The translations under genes and the position numbers were made by a program. A stretch of DNA of 64,000 nucleotides, taken from assembly GCF_010389155.1 (NCBI RefSeq), contig NC_057769.1:21948735-22012734 (forward strand), written 5' to 3'. Positions 23,690-35,799 of this stretch are shown here, piece by piece. Below the pieces are notes generated by a model. It did not search any database and was not told the origin of the DNA. It was given only the letters and a program-made list of their open reading frames with translations. Source of the DNA: Erigeron canadensis. Taxonomy: Eukaryota > Streptophyta > Magnoliopsida > Asterales > Asteraceae. Every line of letters starts with the position of its first letter. The first letter of the stretch is position 1.

Positions 23690-23975
23690 GTTCTATATTT
23701 GGTGATTTAGATCGTTTCGTCCTAGGCACCTTTGGATCGTTTTGAGTGAGCTTCATTTAGGTCGTTTCATACAAGTTCTGTTTAGGTCGTTTCAGGCAAG
23801 CTTCCTTTACATCGTTTCAAGGTGTTGTTCAGTTTAGATCGTTTCGCTGCTTCCCTATTTAGATCGTTTTACTGCTTCTCCATTTAGATCGTTCTACTGC
23901 TTCTTCGTTTAGATCGTTCTACTGCTTATCCATTTAGATCGTTCTACTGCTTTTTCATTTAGATCGTTTCATCAA
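23690..23975 (-). repeat. About 25-bp tandem repeats in solo LTR B
   Basis: The unit TTTAGATCGTTCTACTGCTT recurs regularly at 23835-23970, with more diverged copies (TTTAGGTCGTTTCA) from about 23690. Confidence 0.9.
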
Positions 23976-24735
23976 CAAGCAGGAAGAGGTCGTTTCATTA
24001 TTCTGTTCGTTCATCCATTCTGTAATCGTGACTAGAGTCGATTCAACATTAGATTGAGTGAAACCGATTGTATGATCAGTTGCCCAGAATGTGAATCAAG
24101 ACCGAGCCACACTCCAACCATAATGACAACGAGAAGTAGCAGTAGCAACTCAAGAACATAAACACGAGCCCAAACAACCAAGAAATCAAGTCTTAAAGAG
24201 GTCTAAGTCGGTCTTGGAACGAGTTAGGACATAATATTAGTACATGTTAACATGTTAACACCATTTTCTTATCATATTTTCAGATTTCAGAATCAATTTA
24301 ACACATAAACACTTGGTGGTTTCAAGAACAAGTTATGCTCATATTTGAAAAATGGGTTTTGCAATTTAATCACGTTATGACCCAAATTTGTTCACCAACA
24401 TGATGTTAAACACATTTAAACACAAACCCATTGCTTATAAACATGATTTCTTAACAAAATCGGACCAAATCATCAAGAACAAGAACATAGAAAGTACACT
24501 TTTATTTTGATCAAATTCTCGAAGATATGTTGTTATTACCTGTGATTTGATGTTGGAAACGTGTTTTGATCGTCACAAAGAACCCAAAAGTACAAGTGAT
24601 TTCACTCAAACAACCTAAAATCAAGGTGGTGATTTTGTGTGTGTTTATATGTCTGACTATGTGTTTTTAGTGAGAGAGTGAGAAATGGAGGTGATGAATG
24701 AAATGAATAGTAACTTTTCTCACACTACAACATTC

Positions 24736-24743
24736 TATTTATA
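24736..24743 (-). promoter_or_regulatory. TATA box of solo LTR B
   Basis: The reverse complement reads TATAAATA, in a context GGTATAAATAGAATG, about 290 bp from the LTR 5' end. Confidence 0.5.
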
Positions 24744-25032
24744 CCTTTTCCAAATGGATGCACTATGTATTTCCAAGGGACTATTTGTGAACATTTTGCA
24801 CTAGAACACTTATGGACACGAACATTTATGAACCGAACCTTCATATTTTATCGAATTAATTCATAATCAGTCACATAACTCAAGATTTAAGATCTAATTG
24901 ACCTTCAAATAAGCACATATTTTGAGTCTAAAGTACGTCAAGAACTTAAGTAGATTGGACAGTCTAGCCGTTCAGATGGCGAAAGTACGACTTAAGAAAC
25001 TAAATTAGAATATTTATAAGGCGGTTGTTACA

Positions 25033-26030
25033 CGAATGCCGGCCTGTACACTCCTCTACCCATTCCTGATGGACCGTGGGAAGATGTTAGTTTGGATTTT
25101 GTTGTTAATTTACCGCGGACCCAAAGACAAAAAGATTCTATAATGGTAGTTGTGGATCGTTTCTCCAAGATGTCTCATTTTGTTCCATGTTCTAAAACGT
25201 ATGACGCGAATCAGATTGCACGACTATACTTTGCTGAAATTGTTAAGCTTCATGGAGTACCAAAGTCTCTCACATCTGATTGGGATGTTAAATTTGTGGG
25301 ACACTTTTGGCGCACACTTTGGAAGCGATTAGGTTCTCGACTTCATTTTAGTAGTGCACATCACCCACAAAGTGATGGGCAAACAGAGGTGACCAATCGT
25401 AGTTTGGGAAATTTGCTTCGTAGCCTCGTTGGTAAGAATCCTCGTCAGTGGGACATAGTGCTTCCTCAGGCTGAATTTGCTTACAATAGTTATGTCCATT
25501 GCTCGACTGGCATGAGTCCATTCATGGTGGTATATGGCCGTAACCCTTTCACCCTTCTTGATCTTACACCATTACCTGTTACTGAACATTACAGTGTTGA
25601 GGGAGAGGCTAGTTCCGCATAAATTAAACAAATTCACAGTCAAGTGCGTGAACAGATTGCTAATAATAACATAGTTTATGAGCGGCGAGCTAATGCACAT
25701 AGGAAGCGAGTGGTTTTTAATAAAGGAGATCTAGTGTGGATTCATTTGAGTAAGGAGTGGTTTCCTAAGGGTCGACATGGTAAGCTACAACCCAGAGCTG
25801 ATGGTCCTTTTCGTGTACTAGAGCGTATCAATGATAATGCACATAAGATAGATTTGCCGGGTCACTACAATGTTTCAACAACCTTTAATGTTGCTGATCT
25901 TACACCATTTGTTCCTGCAGAAGATGATCCTTTTGACTTGAGGGCGAGTCCTTTTGAAGAGAGGGAGGATGATGGCGGGGACCCATTTGTTGGCCCGGTC
26001 CTGGAGTTGAGTGATCCGAAACGTGGCTGA
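25033..26030 (+). pseudogene. gypsy integrase core and C-terminus
   Basis: The catalytic residues are visible: VVVDRFSKM, LTSDWDVKF (W where R is usual) and DGQTEVTNR. GDLVWIHLSKEWFP and HYNVSTTFNVADL are the C-terminal GPY/F-type region. An in-frame TAA at 25620-25622 interrupts it. The frame passes through the polypurine tract into the 3' LTR and ends at 26030 with VLELSDPKRG. No recognisable chromodomain is seen. Confidence 0.88.
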
Positions 26031-26309
26031 TCTTAAGAAGAAGCCCATATTGGTCCAGGCTGCTGATCTATTTACTTATATTTAGTAATTATCCTTTTAG
26101 TTTTAAATAATTTAAAGATTATCTTTTGTTTTGGACTTTATCTAGTTTCCAAGTTTCATGCCTAACTTTTAGTTAGGAGCTCTTTTTATACAGACGCCTA
26201 GTTTGAAGGTTGTCAGTTTTATTTTGATATTCATTAATAAAGATTCAACAGCTTGGTTTTTTATTTGTGTTTTGTACTTCCAATTTGATTAGTGATCTGG
26301 GATACATCA
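25970..26309 (+). repeat. 3' LTR of gypsy element (340 bp)
   Basis: Preceded by the purine-rich GAAGAGAGGGAGGA, which also encodes the end of the integrase. Its first 61 bases are coding. TSD TATTC follows. Confidence 0.93.
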
Positions 26310-27508
26310 TATTCGTTTTACGTATAAATTAAAAAGATTAAATGTTAAGCTTTAAAATATTAAAAATAATTACTTTTAGAAATAGAAAAAGTTACATAGT
26401 ACGATTTTTGCTTACAGTTACTTTAACAGGTATCCAATTGCCAGCTGTTTTTGTTAATATGTATTATTACTTATCTTGATCATTATTTGATTAGCTTATT
26501 AAGTCATGACATAAACAAATTGTAATTGGAAAAAAATCAACTCTTTGATTGCTTAATAAATAACGTGAATCCATATTAGTACCATTATTTTTTATTAATG
26601 TACCATTTAATACAACTCGAATAAAAGACTATACAAGCTAAAACAAAATTGATAGATTAATAAAAAATTATAGTACAATTATTATCAATTCCCTAAATGA
26701 TTTGTATAATTAAAATTAAGATAAAAGTTTAAGCCTAGTTAGATTGAGGCTTTTAACTGTCCTCACACAACGTTCTTTTTTAATTAAATATTAAATTTAG
26801 TTAAGAAGCATGTTTTTCATTAAAAATAATGCATATTAGATCATAAATACATATTACATAAGTTAATTATGAAGTATAAGTTTTATCATTATAAGATCAA
26901 AGTTTTGACATTTTAGAAATTATCGACTTTCATTTAAAGTGTTTAAACATGTGTTTTATTCGCACATGTTTATAGAAACGCCTAAAATGCAGTCTACAGG
27001 TCATTGAAGATCATTATAGTGTCAAAATGAATAATTCTTAAGTTCAACTGAAAGTACTACATATCAATTCTTGTACGACATTCATAATTGTTGAGTGTAC
27101 ATATTACATTACATATCATATGTTGATTGAATATAATCATGCTATCATGGTAAGATCATGCCAATGTTGAAATCCTAGTATTAAAAATTTATAAATTTTG
27201 TAATGGAAAGAAACCGGAAGTTAATGTATATGATTGCACATGGTTCAGTTGACCCTAGTGATCAATTAGCGAATAATCTTCATGTGGCATACATCTAACT
27301 TAATTAAATTTTATTAGTTGTGTTTTGAAAATTATCATCTTCTTTCTTTATTCTATTTTGAAAAATATTCTTTGACACGGATATAGGTTCTAATTTCGTT
27401 ACTGTCATGCAAGATTTCTAGGTTGCTAGATATGATTTGATATGAAGTATCTACTACATATCGTTCTTAGATAGTTAAGATGTTTTCATTTTAATTCACG
27501 TAATTAAG
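26310..27508. other. Intergenic, AT-rich, no gene
   Basis: No coding signal or recognisable element. Confidence 0.5.
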
Positions 27509-27551
27509 TGTAACACCCCAAGTTAGATATATATATATATATATATATTGT

Positions 27552-27851
27552 AAGCACATTGAGAACTCTTAAATTATGTATTGGATAACATGTTTTTTTT
27601 GTTCTTTCACATGTGAACGTTATAAAAATACATGTTGTAGAAGAAAGTTTTTTTTAAAACCTTATATATACCCATTTGTTAACATGTGAACGAAACGTGA
27701 ACATATTTATTCACAAGTTCACAAAATGCTATTTTGAAGGTTTTTTAAAAAAGTTTATTCTACAACATACTATTTTATATCATTTCACATGTGAATGAAC
27801 AAAAAAAACATATGAACAAATATATTATTTAAGAGTTCTCATTGTTCTTAA
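27552..27851. mobile_element. Foldback/MITE element with about 110-bp arms
   Basis: 27552-27662 pairs with 27736-27851: GAGAACTCTTAAAT versus ATTTAAGAGTTCTC, TTCACATGTGAA on both sides, and CATGTTGTAGAA versus TTCTACAACAT. The loop is short (about 75 bp). The exact target duplication is hidden by flanking AT repeats. Confidence 0.7.
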
Positions 27852-28435
27852 AAAAAAATGATACTCAAAATAAGATAACTATATATATATATATATATAG
27901 TATGAATAAAGGATTCAGTGAATCCAACACTACCAAGCATGCCGAAAGATCATCAAACAAATAAGAGATTACCATGCAACTATTACAATTGTCGATTAAA
28001 GACAAAAGTTCATCCCTCTATAAAAGGGAGCATGTGGGTACGAGAACGCACGAAAAGTCCAACTCTAGCAAGCTATCATCAATTCCTCTGGTTCGCTTGG
28101 TACCTAAAAAGTGTACTAAACAAAGTCAACACTAGGTTGGTGAATCGTAGGAATGAATGACAAGGAAAAATGTCAAAGCCATCCACAAAATGAACAAGGA
28201 TAAATGCAAAAACTGAACTTATAGTAAGCCCTTATAAGGCACATGGCACACAATTGAGGTTTGCTTATAGCACAACCTTATCACACAAGTATTCACACAA
28301 TGAACTACACGAGATAGTTAGAATACACGTAATAAACAAACACAAGTTATAACGATATAAAAAAGTATCGTAAAAGTTATATAATGTTACCTTATCACAC
28401 ATGTCAATGATACCCACGATGTCATCACAATGACC

Positions 28436-28690
28436 ATCGTGTCATCTCGAAATCATCAAGTATATCAGATACCTAGATGTCCAATGTCCCAAATTCATCA
28501 AGTATATCAAATACTTGGCATCAAGTCCATCAAGTACTTGAAAGAACACTACACAAAACTCATCAAGTATATCAAATATGTGGCATCAAGTACATCAAGT
28601 ACTTGGATGAATATTGCACTAAACTCATCGAGTATATCAAACACTTTGCATCAAGTACATCAAGTACTTGAAAGATCATTGTACCAAACA
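28436..28690. repeat. About 65-bp tandem repeat, four copies, in solo LTR C
   Basis: Repeated units with AACTCATCAAGTATATCAAA and GCATCAAGTACATCAAGTAC. Short frames across it are repeat artefacts. Confidence 0.85.
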
Positions 28691-28768
28691 AGCTCATCAA
28701 AGTCCAACCATTCAATACAAACATACACTTCAGAAACGATTCTACCTTTGGGGGTATCATAGATACTT

Positions 28769-31158
28769 TGTAACATCTGCCGTTTTGACCGGTAACGACA
28801 CTAGTAGTTTTAAAATGAGTCAAAATTTGATAAAGTAAAATTTTGAAATGAAAAGGTAGGCATATGAATAGTCGTTAGAAATGTAACTTCAAAATAGGTA
28901 ATAAATTGTCAACGAAATATTTGAACAAGTTTCGGGTTAAAAGTCTTAACTAAATGAATCATTTCTCGGGAGGAAACCGGAACTAGCCGTGAGAGCCCAT
29001 GAGGGGAACAAAATCCCTCCCACCTCTCTTTCTTCCCCTCATTTTTCACCCTATCTTCTCTCTCTGTACTCCTCTTTTTTCTCTCTTTACTCTCTAGAAA
29101 GCATGAACATACTCTTCATCTTTTCTACATCATTTTCAGATTTAAGGATTAGGTTATCATCAAAATTATTGGTAACTAGTTTAATAATAAATATCATCAT
29201 CAAAAGTTCAAGATTTTATCCATTAATCGAGTATTCATCCACTTTAAAGCTTCAAAAACCAGATTTGGAGTTTCAGGTCGTTTTGGTAAGTGTTTCTTAG
29301 CGCAAAATGTTCCTTTTACATTGTAGTAAACTTCCTTGGTATAATAGATCTAAACGATTGGTGGTCGATTTGGGTGAAAAATGTGTGTTTTTGGTTAACA
29401 ACGGGTTTTGAATTAGACCTAATGATTTTGGAAGTGGGTTTGTGAAACAAGTTGTTTTCTAGCTTTCATTATACTTGTATTGAGTTGTGGTAAAGTGGGA
29501 AGCGTCAATTTTGTGTCTAGCTTGGTCGATTTTAAGCAAACATTGGTGTAAGCCCGACATTTGGAGCGTGACCTCTGAGAGGTTGAGCACAGTCTTTGCC
29601 TTGTACAGGAGCCGTGCTCCATTAACCCTGTCGACTACTTTTGTTCCCGCTTTGTTCTACATTCAATCGACTTGTAACTTTCGGGGAGGTCTTATATCAT
29701 CAAGGGAAGGTCAAATAAATTGTTAAAATACACATTTGAACACTATGATTATCATGTCAAGTTTTGGTTCCAAGTCATTGAAACGTGTTTAACCAAAACT
29801 CTTCCTTTGTATCCAAATGTTCCAAAATCACTTCTAGAGTATCTTTGGGGATTGTGGTATAGTATAGAAAGTTAGGAATTATTGTTGGGATACCCTTGTG
29901 ATGATTTGATGTTAAAAAGTGGGTTGTGATCGTCGTTGGGATTGTTATGGCGTTCATTAATCTTTGGATATTATGTTTCTCATCTCAGGTGAGTTTCGTA
30001 GCCCCTACTATATGTGGTATGCTTTGGGGGTGGAAAGATACCCGCTATGTGTTATGTGTTACGTCGTATATTAAACTTATGTTAATCTTACGTGCATATG
30101 TTTTTGTGATAGTGTATGTTATAGGTACACATGTATCGTGATTGGTAATGGATGGATGTAATTGAATGTATAAGATTGTTGTAGCCTATACTAGGATGAT
30201 CTCCTGATGTGGTATATGATATTGATATGTTTACTTGATTAGAGATTTGTAGGTTTTGGTATGCTTAATGGGTGTTGCTTGGGTGGAGGGAAAGCCGCTA
30301 TACATACCCTGCCAATACTTTGAGGGCATATCAGAACCTAGGTCCGGTTAGTGATATAGTTAAGTGGAATGGATGCTATTATAATTGTTGTAAATGTTTG
30401 TCAGTAGATTGGAAACGGTATGGATTGTTGAATCCACGTTATATAGATGTATTATGAATGAATGAACCTTGTTTATATGTATTATGAATGTGTATTATGA
30501 TCGTGTTATGATCGTATTATGATCGAGTTATGAATGTATGACCGTGTGAAGAATATATGATCGAGTTATGATCAAATTATGAACAAATGATCGAGTTATG
30601 AATATATGATCGAGTTATGATCGAATTATGAATGAATGATCGTCTTATGATCGTATTATGTTCGAGTTATGAATGTATGATCGTGTTATGATCATATCAT
30701 GTAATGATCGTATCATGAACGTGTTATGAACGAACCGGTGTGGGTTGTTGAAACATTTTATCGAACGTAAATATTTACATATCCATATATGTATGTATAT
30801 TGTATGAATCGTTGCTGTAAATCATTGAACGTATAAATATGTTATGTGATCCTATGAACTTACCAACTTAGTGCTGACATTTTTGAGTATCTTTTTAGGT
30901 ATACGAGAAATCTAAGCGCAAGCTAGGTGTTGATGCCTATATATGGACCTAAGGATAGTTTGATTGCATTCTAGATCTTTTGAATCAGGCATGATGCCTC
31001 GGTTTGATTTCCCTTTCATGGGATTTGTATGTTGTATTTTGACTCGTGTATGACAATTTGTTTTGTTAAATGGACATTATATAGTTTCTCTGAGAAATAT
31101 CCATTTGCAAGCTCGTTTCAATTGCATCTCACGTTTCCGCCACTGGTGGGGTGTTACA
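28769..31158 (+). mobile_element. Solo LTR D (2390 bp) nested in solo LTR C
   Basis: Starts TGTAACATCTGCCGTTTTGA and ends CCACTGGTGGGGTGTTACA. Flanks TACTT and TGCAT each differ by one base from TGCTT; a second copy of the host repeat near 31405 has CGCTT at this place, so a decayed duplication is plausible. Family motif at 30856-30901. Closely related to solo LTR E. Confidence 0.78.
30455..30745 (+). repeat. ATGATCGAGTTATGA-type short tandem array in solo LTR D
   Basis: About 20 irregular copies of ATGATCGWRTTATGA within 290 bp. The corresponding part of solo LTR E carries a different array. Confidence 0.85.
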
Positions 31159-31741
31159 TGCATATATATAGGGTCACTCGCAGCCTTCCACCACATTTAT
31201 AACATTTCGATGGCATTACCACCCACTATGTATGCACTACTAAACCTAATTCACAATTTGTAACTAATAACAAATGCACAATCAATCAATGCTCTTAAAC
31301 AAGACATATCATTCAATCTCAACAACAATGTCAACCAATGCACAATTAATTAATACGAACATACACTTTATAAATGATACTACCTTCGAGGGTGTCATAG
31401 ACGCTTATATAGGGTCACCCACGACCTTCCCACCACCTCCATAACACTACGATGGCATTGCCGCCCACCATGTATGCGCTACGAAATTTCACTCATAATT
31501 TATGACTAATAATGAATGCACAATTAAACAATTACATCAAACATGAAAAACATATTAAACAAGACTTGTACACTTTCCATCCGAATCTCTATCGAGTAGG
31601 GCACTACGAAACCTGAGGTGATTACACATACCGCTTGAAAGATGAAAAAGGATGAACCAACGATCACAACCTACTACACAAGCATCAAGTCAACACAAAG
31701 ATCCTAAACAATAAGGCCTAGCTAGTTTAAGTCATGCCATA

Positions 31742-34385
31742 TGTAACATCCGCCGTTTTGACCGGTCAACGTAACGGGACTGGTAAATTTGAAATGAGTC
31801 AAACTTTGATAAAGTAAACTGTTGTAATAAAAAGGTAGACATATCAATACTCGTTAGAATCATAATTTCAAAGTAGATACTAATATGTCAATGAAATAAT
31901 TGAACGAGTTTGGATTTAAAAGTCTTAAATAAACGAATCCATTGTTGGGAGAAGTCGAGACTAGTCGTGAGAGTGCTTGAGGGTAACAAAACCCTTCCCT
32001 CCATTCCTTTTCTTCTCATTTCTACTATTCCCTTTCTCTCTCTACACTTTCTTTTCTCATCATTCTCTCTAGAATCCAAGAACCAAAAACACCCTCTTAA
32101 CATTTCTTGCAAATATTTGGATTTTAGGCTTGGGTTATCATCAAAAGTGTTAGCAGATCATGTTATAATAATAATCTTCTTCAAAAGTTCAAGATTTACT
32201 TGGTTTCAAAGTGTTCATCTTCCTCTTAGCCCCAAATTCGGATGTCACACTTCTAGGACGACTTGGTAAGGGATTTCACTCTTAAAATGTTTGATTTACA
32301 TTATAGTATAATTCCTTGGTGTAGATCTAAACGATTGGTGGTCGATTTGGGTGAAAAATGTGTGTTTTTGGTCAAAAATGAGTTTTGGACTAGATCTTGA
32401 GATTTAGGAAGTGAGTTTTGGTTTAGAGTTGATATTTATGCTTGTTTATGTTAGTAGTAAGTTGTGGTCAAAGATCAAGCTTTGACTTTAGGTTTAACTT
32501 AGTCGATTTTATGTCGAAAAAACGTTCTTGAGCTAATCTGGGATCAGCCTTGTCGAGCCCAATGTTGGTCTCATCGATATTGAGTTCTAGAATGGAAATG
32601 GTAAGTTTTTGGTGATGGGCTCGTCGAGCCCAACGTTGAGCTCGTCGATATCGTAAGGCAGAGTTGGCCAATTATCAAACGTACATAACTTTCAAAACAT
32701 AAGTCCATTTTTGAAGATTCAAGCGGCCACGCAATCGTAAAAGAGTATAATTTCTCATGATAACATATTTTTGAGGTGAATTAAAACTTGAGTCATCCAA
32801 AAGTGGGTTCAAATTGAATTGGTCAAATCTTGTTTAGCCGGTAAGTAACAAAATGAAATGATTCCACTTTGATTGTATTAAAACCTTATAAAATAGACAT
32901 GATAAAGCATTTATAGTAAGATTAGGTCAATATTCATAGGACCTTACCTTTTGTGATTCTTTAGGATTAATGTGATACATGTATGAATAGGTTTCGGCTA
33001 CGTCATGGGGTTGTATTGCGCGCGTCAGGTGAGTTTTGTAGCCCCTAATATGTGTTGTATGTTTTGGAGGTGGAAAGATACTCACTATGAGTTTACGTGT
33101 TATGTCATAGATTAACCTTATGTTTATTTTACATGCATACATTTTGTACTAGTACATGTCATAGGTAGACATGTATCGTGATTGTATATGTGTCGATGTA
33201 GTTGAACGTATGAGATAGTTGTATCCTATACAAGAATGATATTTGATGTGTTTATATGATTAGAGATTGTTAGGTTTTAGGTATGCTTAATGGGTGTTGA
33301 TCGGGTGGAGGGAAAGCCGATGGTATCACCTGTATACAAACCCTACCAATATCTAAAGAGCGTATCGGAAACCTAGGTCCATTTGGTGATTTAGTTATTA
33401 AATGTGAACGTATTGTTATGGATGCATTATTGTTGTTAAACGTGAACGTGTTATTATGTGGATACGTCATTGTTGATTAGACATTGAACGTATTGTTATA
33501 TTGATATCGTGTTGTAATATACGTGTGTAAGACGTGACGTTATGGATTGTTTAATCCTAATTTAATATTTATAAGATAAAAGACGTTATATTATATTTAT
33601 ATAAGAGGTAGACGGTGGATTGAATAATCGACGCCCGATATGATCATGCCACGTTATAACGATATTATATTTAAGACGAAAGACGTTACATTATACTATA
33701 TTTATATGAGACGTAGACGGTGGATTGGCGAATCAACACCCGGTATGATCATGCCACGTTACGGCTTGTTGAGCCCGCGTTATTGACGTTATTATTGATA
33801 TATGACGAAAGACGTTATGGATTATTGAATCCATATTATATTCTACGTATGTGTGACAGAAGATGTTATGGATTATTAAATCATATTATATTATACGTAT
33901 GTGTGACAGAAGACGTTGCGTATTATTAAATCCAAATTCTATATATGTAAGACGGTATATGCTATGGATAGTTGAATACACATTATATATATATAAGGTA
34001 TATATATATAAGGTATATAAGTACGTATATCGAGGAAATCGTTGTTGTAACTCGTTGAATGTTGAATATGTTATGTGATCCTACGAACACACCAATCTAG
34101 TGTTGACGTTTTTGAGTATCTTTTCTGGTATATGAGAAATCGCTTTCAAGCTAGGAGTTGATGCCCATAGATGGAGCTAAAGATCGTTTGATTGCATTCT
34201 AGATCTTTAGACTCGGACACGATGGCTCGGTTTGTTCTCCCCTTCATGGGATTTGTATGTTGTATTTTGATTGTTAATGACAAGTTGTAGCCTTGTATGA
34301 ACCTCATCTAGTTTCTCTGTGTAGTATCCATTTGCAAGCTCGTCTTAGTTGCATCTCACGTTTCCGTCACTGGTGGGGTGTTACA
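31742..34385 (+). mobile_element. Solo LTR E (2644 bp) nested in solo LTR C
   Basis: Starts TGTAACATCCGCCGTTTTGA, ends TCACTGGTGGGGTGTTACA, with perfect duplication CCATA (31737-31741 and 34386-34390). Family motif at about 34084-34132. Same orientation as solo LTR D, 583 bp downstream of it. Confidence 0.9.
33530..33965 (+). repeat. About 60-bp degenerate tandem array in solo LTR E
   Basis: Units contain GACGTTATGGATTATTRAAT and TATACGTATGTGTGACAGAA. Short frames here are repeat artefacts. Confidence 0.8.
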
Positions 34386-35184
34386 CCATAATCCCATAGA
34401 CACGTTACCGGCTTTCTCGAGCAAGAATGAGGACACTTTAAGCAAAGTGTTTTGACAATTATTTTGGATTCATCCCAAATGGATGAATCCAAATGAAAGT
34501 AGACTCTCACCCGATTCCAACGATAACTCATACGTTAAAAACAACCTTACGGTTTAAAAGTTACGATCGTTTTAAAAAAATTAGCGAGTTCTGCCCTTCG
34601 GTCACGACATGACCATATATGGTCATGATGTGACCAATATAGTTTTGCCATTCAGTCAAGGCATGACCATCTATGGTCACGACTTGACCATCACCAGATC
34701 AGACATGCCCAAGAACAATTAAGGACCTTAAACGCGAATCCAAACACCCCTAAATACATCCAAATCAATCATAGATTCATTTTTAACCATCTAGGAACCA
34801 TTTTGAAGCTACAAAACATGTTACTAACATAATTTGAACAAAACCCATCATCAAAACTCTTTCATAACACAATTCAAAGACCATATCATACCAAAATTCA
34901 TCCAAAACCTAGTTTTGACCTCAAGAACACACATTAACCCAAGAATGACCAAGAATACTTAGATTTGAACAAGAAACAAGATTAATAACATGAAATGATG
35001 ATTTTGAGTTAGAAATTACTTACCAAATCTTCCACCAGGAAATTAATTCGAATTTGAACACAAAAGGAGAAGTCTTGCACTTTGAGAAACCCAAATTTTG
35101 ACAAGATGATGATGATAAACCCTTGATTTTACTAACATATCTACTAATAACAATGATTTTGATGCAAGAAGTCTAGAGAAAGAT

Positions 35185-35220
35185 GTATGTGTGTGTGTGT
35201 GTGTGTATGTGTGTGTGTGT
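35185..35220. repeat. (TG)n microsatellite
   Basis: About 17 TG units with one TA interruption, in the leader-side part of solo LTR C. Confidence 0.95.
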
Positions 35221-35518
35221 TCTTGCATAAAATAGAGAGAGAAAAAGATAATGAACAAATGGGTGGAAGGGAAAGGAAGGGGGAGATAGGGTTGGGTAAG
35301 TTAGATGGGTCACGGGTCGCGAGTTGGATCCTCGGGTACCCGTTTCACATAGTCCATTTTAATACCGACTATCATCGTATAAGCAAATAAACGATCAATT
35401 GACCTTAATAAGCACATTGTACACAAATGACCTCCAAAATGACTTCAATTATATTACTAACTACAACTGTTAGTAAAATTGCACAAATAGTCAACGGGTC
35501 AAAATCATGAATGTTACA

Positions 35519-35791
35519 TTAAGTCACTAGTAACGTCACGAATGAGCTTAAAAGGGTGATGAGTTACAAATTGTGTAAGGATTCTTCAAGGGGTTGTTTG
35601 AGTGGCGAATCATTGTAGTTTGTAGGCAATTCCATGTTAGTAGGACAGAGTCACTTACGCCTCAGAATTGTTAGTGTATGTGGGTTATAGTTTTTTAATA
35701 GCCTTGATGAAATCATCAGAACCTCCTTGTATAGGGGAGGTTGGCGGGGGAGGAAGAAGTTTGTGCCTTAAGGTTTTTCTTAAAATCACAT
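35519..35791. other. Unassigned sequence between solo LTR C and a SINE
   Basis: No gene recognised. Less AT-rich than the surroundings. Short frames lack known motifs. Confidence 0.4.
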
Positions 35792-35799
35792 ATTATCTT

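Larger units (their letters stand above)
21997..25032 (-). mobile_element. Solo LTR B (3036 bp) inserted in gypsy integrase
   Basis: On the minus strand it starts TGTAACAACCGCC, as does solo LTR A, and ends GCGGGGTGTTACA. Flanks are CTAAT (21992-21996) and CGAAT (25033-25037), a 5-bp duplication with one substitution. The interrupted integrase frame resumes after it. It contains a TATA box, a 25-bp tandem array and the shared CTCACCAAC...TTGAC...TTTTCAGG motif (complement of about 22300-22357). No internal coding region. Confidence 0.87.
18260..26309 (+). mobile_element. Ty3/gypsy chromovirus with short LTRs, defective
   Basis: LTRs 18260-18597 and 25970-26309 are near-identical, start TGATGGCGGGGACC, end ACATCA, and are flanked by a perfect duplication TATTC (18255-18259 and 26310-26314). 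A tRNA-iMet-like primer site follows the 5' LTR. The gag-pol frame has protease, RT, RNase H and integrase in gypsy order. The frame runs into the 3' LTR, which together with the gag/protease style suggests the CRM branch of chromoviruses (inference; Reina is the alternative). It is disabled by at least four frameshifts or indels, four stops and the solo LTR at 21997-25032. Confidence 0.92.
27509..35518 (-). mobile_element. Solo LTR C (about 2.97 kb net) with nested insertions
   Basis: Left end TGTAACACCCC, right end ATGTTACA (minus-strand start TGTAACATTCATG). Perfect duplication TTAAG (27504-27508 and 35519-35523). Removing solo LTRs D and E with their duplications leaves about 2966 bp, close to solo LTR B. 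The family motif is present on the minus strand (complement of 28098-28148: TTCACCAACCTAGTGTTGAC). It also holds a foldback element near its left end, a tandem array and a (TG)n tract. Confidence 0.85.

Noticed and set aside
21997..25032. A complete retrotransposon rather than a solo LTR
   Set aside because: No primer site, polypurine tract or internal LTR boundary was found between the TG and CA ends.
28430..28762. Short frames with repeated residues
   Set aside because: They are translations of the 65-bp tandem repeat.
35043..35390. Short frames with His-Thr or Cys-Val runs
   Set aside because: Artefacts of the (TG)n microsatellite.
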